Positions 59,088 through 64,000 of a stretch of DNA of 64,000 bases are shown here, piece after piece. Below the pieces are notes generated by a model. It was not told where the DNA came from, made no database searches, and worked only from the letters and a program-made list of their open reading frames with translations. The DNA comes from Nymphaea colorata (lineage: Eukaryota; Streptophyta; Magnoliopsida; Nymphaeales; Nymphaeaceae). Position 1 is the first letter of the stretch. Each line of letters begins with the position of its first letter. Location: the NCBI RefSeq assembly GCF_008831285.2, contig NC_045147.1, positions 10,721,427 through 10,785,426 of the forward strand, written 5' to 3'. The position numbers and the translations under genes were made by a program.

Positions 59088-59479
59088 AGCGGCGTGATCA
59101 CTTCAAGCTGCCGACAACTGGCAGATTTCCGGTGATCTCCTCTCCGGTGGCTGTCAGATTTCTTCTTCCTCCTCTCTCGTCTCCCCCTCTCCTTTCTCAT
59201 CTCCTTCTTCTTCTTCTTCGTCTCTCTACTGCCCGCTGGTGGGTGGAATATGATCACATCTATGTGGAACGCGTGATCAGATCCACTAGTGGAACATGGG
59301 GTGGCTACTGGAATCCTGTCATTGTTGCTGATGAGAGATTGCCTGTCGTTGACATGGTGTGGCTGCTGGGATCCTGTCACTATTGTTGATCAGAGATTGC
59401 TTGTTGCTGCTTCAGGTCGTGGATAGTTGCTGCGGATCATGGAGATGGTTTGTTGATGTTGCTGATTGTGGAACAACAA

Positions 59480-62086
59480 GATGTGGACTTGCTGTTCGAG
59501 AGCTGAGGTTAAGGTTGCAGACACACATCAATCCTACGATTTCGTATTATACCTCTGCCAAGCATATGTGGGAATTTCTAAAGCAAACTTACTCCCATAA
59601 TAAGAATATGAGCAAAGTCTTGCAGGTTGAAGAAAAACTTCTGAAACTCCAACAAGGTGACTCAGATCTGGTCCAATACTTTGCGTCAGTCAAATCAGCC
59701 TATGAGAGGCTCAAAGCCCTACGTCCCCCGTCTACAAAACCCACTTTGAGCAGCACATGGTGGCGAAATTTTTAGCTGGGTTATCTCTTGATTTTGTAGT
59801 GGCCAAAGACCAAATGTTGACTGAGGCTGAAATTCCAGACTTTGCTGAGGCCTATAATAGGCTACGTCGTCTGGCGGTGACTCTATCTCCATCCTCAACT
59901 GATGCACCCTCTTCAACATTAGCTGCCCCAAGAGGTCGTGGCCAGTCCCTAGCCATCTCAGGAAGCCGAGGACAGGCCTTCAATAGAGGGAGAGGAGGTT
60001 GTAGTTCAGGAGGTGGACGTGGTAGATTTCAATGCACGTTCTGTGGAAGACTTGGTCATCTAGAAGATAGATGCTGAAATAAATATGGTTGCCCAATGAT
60101 TCGAGGCTCTGAGTCATCACAGATCAAGAGTTTGTTTCATATCCCAAAAGCTTCACATGTTGAAGATGACATACAGAATCAAATGTAAAAAGATGTCACT
60201 GTTAGTATGAGTGAATCAGAGTATGAACAATTTCTAGCTCAGAAAACTTCATCTTCCTCCTTGGCATCTACAATTGTGGGTGATTCTACTTTTTCCACCA
60301 CAATGTAGAACCAAGATGCAGGTATGTCATGGATTATTGATTCTGGAGCCTCCAAGCACTTTTGCAGTCGAGCAAACTTATTCACTGTGCTTCACCATTT
60401 TTCTCAATTAGAAATGTGAAGCTTGCAGATGAGAAATTTTCTCCTATTATCGACTGGGGCAGTGTGAAAATTTCTGATTGTTTAACTATGAATAACGTGT
60501 TGTTTGCTCCTGACTTTCCCACTCATCTTCCCTTAGTTAAAGGGGTGACTCATGATTTGAACCGTAGAGTCATTTTTTATCCTGGTTCGTATTGGTTTCA
60601 GGACTTGCGGACTGGGAGGATGATTGGTAGATGCCATGAACAAGGGGGAGTCTATTTCTTGTCTGAGGCTATGGACATAGCTGCTACATCAGTTTCATCC
60701 AAACCTACCAGTCTTCAGTGGCATCTCAGACTTGGGCATCCATCAGTGTCAAAACTTCGTTGCGTTACTTGTTTCCTCAGCTTTCTATGTCAGAGTCATT
60801 CTAGTATGAAGTCTATCAACTTGAGAAACACACTAGGAGTAGTTTTCCTTCAAGTCATAGTATGTTTGATTTACTTCATGTCGATGTGTAGGGGCCTAGC
60901 GGTACTGCTAGCCGGTCTAAATTTTATTATTATTTGGTCGTAGTTGATGATTTCTTTCGCGCTAGTTGGGTTTTCCTTTTGAAGGAACGTTCTGCGGCTA
61001 TACGTATCCTTCAAAATGTTATTATTGAAATAAAGACTCAATTTAGAGTTTCTGTTAAGTATGTTCGCATTGACAATGCTCTTGAATTCAAATCGTCCAA
61101 TCTTTTACAATTTTACTCAAAACATGGAATTGTTCCTCAATTTACCTGTCAACATACCTCGCAACAAAATGGTGTTGCAGAGAGAAAACATCGACATTTG
61201 TTGGAAGTTGCTCGTACTCTTCTGATAGAGAGCCATGTACCATCTTACTTTTGGGGGGATGCGATCCTAACTGCTTGTTACCTCATTAATCGCCTACCAT
61301 CCTCATCTATACTTAACAAAATTCCAATTCAAATGCTTTACCCGGACCCGGATAGTCCATTGTTTCAAACTTCACCTCGTGTGTTTGGATGCACATGCTT
61401 TGTTCATATCCTTAGACCAAAGCGAAATAAACTTGCTGCCCAAGCCTGAAAATGTATTTTCATTGGTTAGCCCAAGAACCAACGAGGCTATAAATGCTTT
61501 GACCCTCTCACCCAGAAAGAGTATGTCAATGTGGATGTCATATTTTTTGAGTCCCTTCCATATTTCCCACAACCATCTACCTCTTGCATTGAAAGTCTCC
61601 CTCAATGCCCTTTGCCAATCCCACATTTCCCACTTATGTCCTTTTCGAGTTCATCACCACCTCGAAATCGTTTTTTAGTTCCTCCATTAGTCTACTCTCG
61701 CTGACAGGGTCTCTCACATGGCTCACCTCCATCATCATCTCCTGAGGTAAGTGTATCTGATTCCTCACCTCTGGTTATCTTTGACTTGTAGGATCTTCAT
61801 ATTGCCTTGCGGAAGGGTAAACGTCAGTGCACCATTCATCTCATTTCACAGTTTGTGACGTATGAATATGTAAGTGACAAGCTGTGACAATTCATTCATG
61901 CTCTGTCTACTTATACTACTCTGGCATGTCATCAACAAGCATTACTGGACACTAATTGGCACCAGGCTACGGAAGAGGAAATACATACTTTACAGGAATG
62001 CCACACGTGGGACCTTGTTGCTCCTCCTTCCGGTTGTGATATTATTGGATCCAAATGGGTATTCACTATCAAATACCATACTTATT
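59480..62086 (+). pseudogene. Copia Gag-Pol remnant
   Basis: Gag: TSAKHMWEFLKQTYSHN, VLQVEEKLLKLQQGDSDLVQ, a frame change near 59745, then a zinc knuckle CTFCGRLGHLEDRC and a stop. Protease: the active-site word WIIDSGASKHFC (near 60330). GAG-pre-integrase: LQWHLRLGHPSVSKLR. Integrase: VVDDFFRASWVFLLKERS, VRIDNALEF and HTSQQNGVAERKHRHLLEVA, so the catalytic D, D and E remain. Several stops and frame changes follow from 61447. The reverse transcriptase begins (NWHQATEEEIHTLQECHTWD) but lacks its catalytic YVDD motif. The element is not active. Confidence 0.9.
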
Positions 62087-62735
62087 ATGAGAACGGTTGT
62101 AATTGCATGTTGTTTCATGTCTGAAGTGATAACAGAATCTCCACAAGAAGAGCCAATTGACAGCTTGTTGCTTTCACTATCTTCCAATAGAGTATTATGT
62201 TCAGAAGAGATGATTCTCTTTCTGGCAACAAATGTGCATGAAACCGGGTCAGAAAGAGTTGCATTTGTTTCTCTTCTCCCAGAGATTTAGCCCGGTGTAT
62301 AGCCCAAGTCTAATTTTTATGCTGTGGCTGCATGAAAAAAAACTAAACGAAATTCTCATTGAACAGAAGATAAATAATCTCGAAACAACATTTTCCAATC
62401 ACGAAAGATAAAACAAAAGACCAGCCAATAGATTCCTGAAAAATTGAAAATAATTAATCAAAATGACGAAACAGTACACAACGTCCAAACTAAGAAAATA
62501 CCATTCGAAGGACAACCCAAAATCCACCATAAGCCTGAAGCCATCACAGCCGTTCCCACAATAAGTACGCAGGGCTGATACTCAAAAGAAATCACATAGC
62601 CTGACACTAAACTATTTCCAAAATAAAACCCACAAGGCTAAATAGTCCTTAATTATCAACATCCTATATTAACAGAACTGCTCAGAGGTGAGAGAAAAAC
62701 CCAAAAGCAAGACTCCGGACTCTCATAGCTGTTGC

Positions 62736-63375
62736 TCTAACTCCTGTTGTGGAGGAGCTCGTGGGAACGTGTGTAAGTGTGAGTGCATGAAGGAGCTCGT
62801 GGGTGGGTACGTGAGTTCCATCGGTTCCAAATCATGGGTAGTTAAAAAAGAATGGAGAAATTGGTGGGAGTGAAAAGTGGAGACGTAAGGAGAACTTGTG
62901 AATGTGTGTGTGGTTCCCAAGATCATGGGTGATGGAGAAAATGGTGCCAGACTTGAGGGCTGACATGGAGGAGATCATGGGAGTGACCAGCGGTTACTAA
63001 GTTGAGGGCTGAAATGGAGTTGATCATGACACGACCAGCAGTTACTAAACATTAGCATCAAGTTTCAGTTTTTTTTTAATATTGTTTTCCTTTTTAGTGT
63101 AAATGAGAAGTTGAGAAGAGTACGCCAAAAGAAAGAAAGAAAAGTTTTTCTTTTTGCCTCTACCCTCTACGCGTGAAGTTCTCTTTTCTCTTCTCCCTCG
63201 CTCTCTCTCTCTCCTGCCGTCCTTGCATCCCTCTCTCTCTCTACCCAAGAATGCTGCTCCCTCTCTCTCTGCGCTTTCTCTCCTTGGTGTGTTGCAGCCT
63301 ACGGCCTCCTCTCCTCATTTTGCCCTTACCAAAAGGGAGGTGATTGAGTGTGAATCAAGGGAGAACGCCAACATT
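62736..63375. other. Non-coding, probably includes the 5' LTR of the next copia element
   Basis: GT/GA-rich repeats at 62745-63050 (GGAGCTCGTGGG twice; ACCAGC-GTTACTAA twice near 62978 and 63035). CT-rich sequence follows at 63185-63300, leading to the primer-binding site at 63376. The 5' boundary of the LTR could not be fixed. Confidence 0.5.
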
Positions 63376-64000
63376 TGGTATCAGAGCGCCAGGTTGTATT
63401 CCAAAGCTCCATCGATTCAAGCCCATGTCGATAATCACAAACGAGGCAGCGCGGGAGGCCGCAAGTGGGACGTTCCAATATCCGCTGCTCATGGCGACCA
63501 ACTACACCAGCTGGGTGATAAGGGTCCAGGCCATGATGGAAGATCATGGCATCTAGGAGGCAGTCGAGCCGACAGCCGGTGTGGCTGTCGACACGAGGAA
63601 GGACAAGAAGGCGAAGTCGCATCTTCTCTAAGCCCTCCTGGAGGATCTCCTAATGCAGGTGGCAAAGAAGGCGACGACGAAGGAGGTCTGGGATTGCCTC
63701 AAGACGAGATTTGTCGGGGCAGATCGCGTGAGGAATGCACACTTACAAACATTGAAGAGCGACTTTGATGCCATACGAATGCAAGAAGGAGAGACGTAAG
63801 CAGGCAGACTCACCGGAATGTCTGTCAAGTATGCCAACTTGGGGGGAACCCTGAGCGACGCCGCCCTAGTGAAGAAGCTATTTGACACCGTTCCAAATCG
63901 GTTTCTCAGCGTAATCGCCGGCTAAGAGCAGTTTTGCAACCTCGACACAATGCTGTTTGAAGAGGCCATGGGATGTCTCAAGACCTACGCAGAACGCTCG
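63376..64000 (+). mobile_element. Second Ty1-copia element, 5' end; runs off the window
   Basis: A canonical primer-binding site TGGTATCAGAGC (63376-63387) is followed by an ATG at 63425 and a single Gag frame to the window end. The frame includes NYTSWVIRVQAMMEDHG, ATTKEVWDCLKTRFVGADRV and LFDTVPNRFLSVIAG, the UBN2-type copia Gag. The frame is intact apart from four in-frame stops at 63554, 63629, 63797 and 63923. There are no frameshifts, so decay is by point changes. This is a different family from the element at 58.9-62.1 kb. Confidence 0.88.

Larger units (their letters stand above)
58906..62086 (+). mobile_element. Truncated Ty1-copia retrotransposon
   Basis: A partial 5' LTR ends CA at 59074, followed at once by a primer-binding site. 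Gag, protease, integrase and the first part of reverse transcriptase follow in copia order. The sequence then stops inside reverse transcriptase (after SKWVFTIKYHT, about 62086) and joins TRM13-copy DNA. RNase H and the 3' LTR are absent. It probably inserted into the TRM13 copy and later lost its 3' end together with some flanking DNA. Confidence 0.9.
58500..62735. repeat. Third, older copy of TRM13 sequence, split by a copia element
   Basis: 58500-58905 matches the TRM13 intron at about 47965-48345 (shared TGGCCATTTGAAATAGT, CTTGCAGAACCTCCT). 62087-62275 matches exon 3 at about 51045-51200 (TGACAGCTTGTTGCTTTCAC, ACTATCTTCCAATAGA). 62280-62735 matches about 52055-52605 (CCAAAAGCAAGACTCCGGAC). 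Order and orientation are as in TRM13. The exon 3 piece has an extra insertion (CAAGAAGAGCCAATT region) and is not functional. Divergence is clearly higher than for the copy at 17.8 kb, so this duplication is older. Confidence 0.87.

Overview
This is nuclear DNA from a flowering plant. The evidence is GT-AG introns in long AT-rich genes, plant gene families (TolB-like At4g01870 type, importin-like At3g17340 type, class III peroxidase, REF/SRPP, BEL1-like), hAT and Ty1-copia elements, and an old piece of plastid 16S rRNA. I cannot name the species.

Three genes look intact. (1) An intronless TolB/DPP6-type beta-propeller gene on the minus strand (20070-22046, 658 aa). (2) A 21-exon importin-beta/ARM-repeat gene on the plus strand (25853-44492, 1095 aa by my exon model). 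(3) A 9-exon tRNA 2'-O-methyltransferase gene, TRM13, on the minus strand (46303-52908, 487 aa). Genes 2 and 3 are tail to tail, 1.8 kb apart. Both exon models keep an open frame through every junction.

The rest is gene debris and repeats. 0-14 kb holds remnants of a BEL1-like homeobox gene, a REF/SRPP gene and a hydroxyacid-oxidase exon, plus small repeats and MITE-like elements. A 334-bp palindrome with identical 145-bp arms (13897-14230) lies 5 bp from the start of a decayed segmental copy (14236-18945). That copy derives from the importin 3' end plus part of TRM13 (parent 40212 to about 51975), with about 7 kb lost from its middle. A third, older TRM13 copy lies at 58500-62735 and has a truncated Ty1-copia element in it. 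A second copia element begins at 63376 and runs off the window.

Inside importin intron 7 sits a 4.2-kb hAT element, itself interrupted by a 0.7-kb non-autonomous element with hAT-style ends. TRM13 intron 4 carries the plastid 16S fragment. 53-58.4 kb is intergenic with an orphan peroxidase first exon and a minisatellite.

The genes do not form an operon or pathway. The importin would carry cargo into the nucleus, TRM13 modifies tRNA, and the propeller's role is unknown. I found no convincing new multi-gene system. The most interesting structures are the palindrome at the duplication edge, the repeated copying of the TRM13 locus, and the nested transposons.
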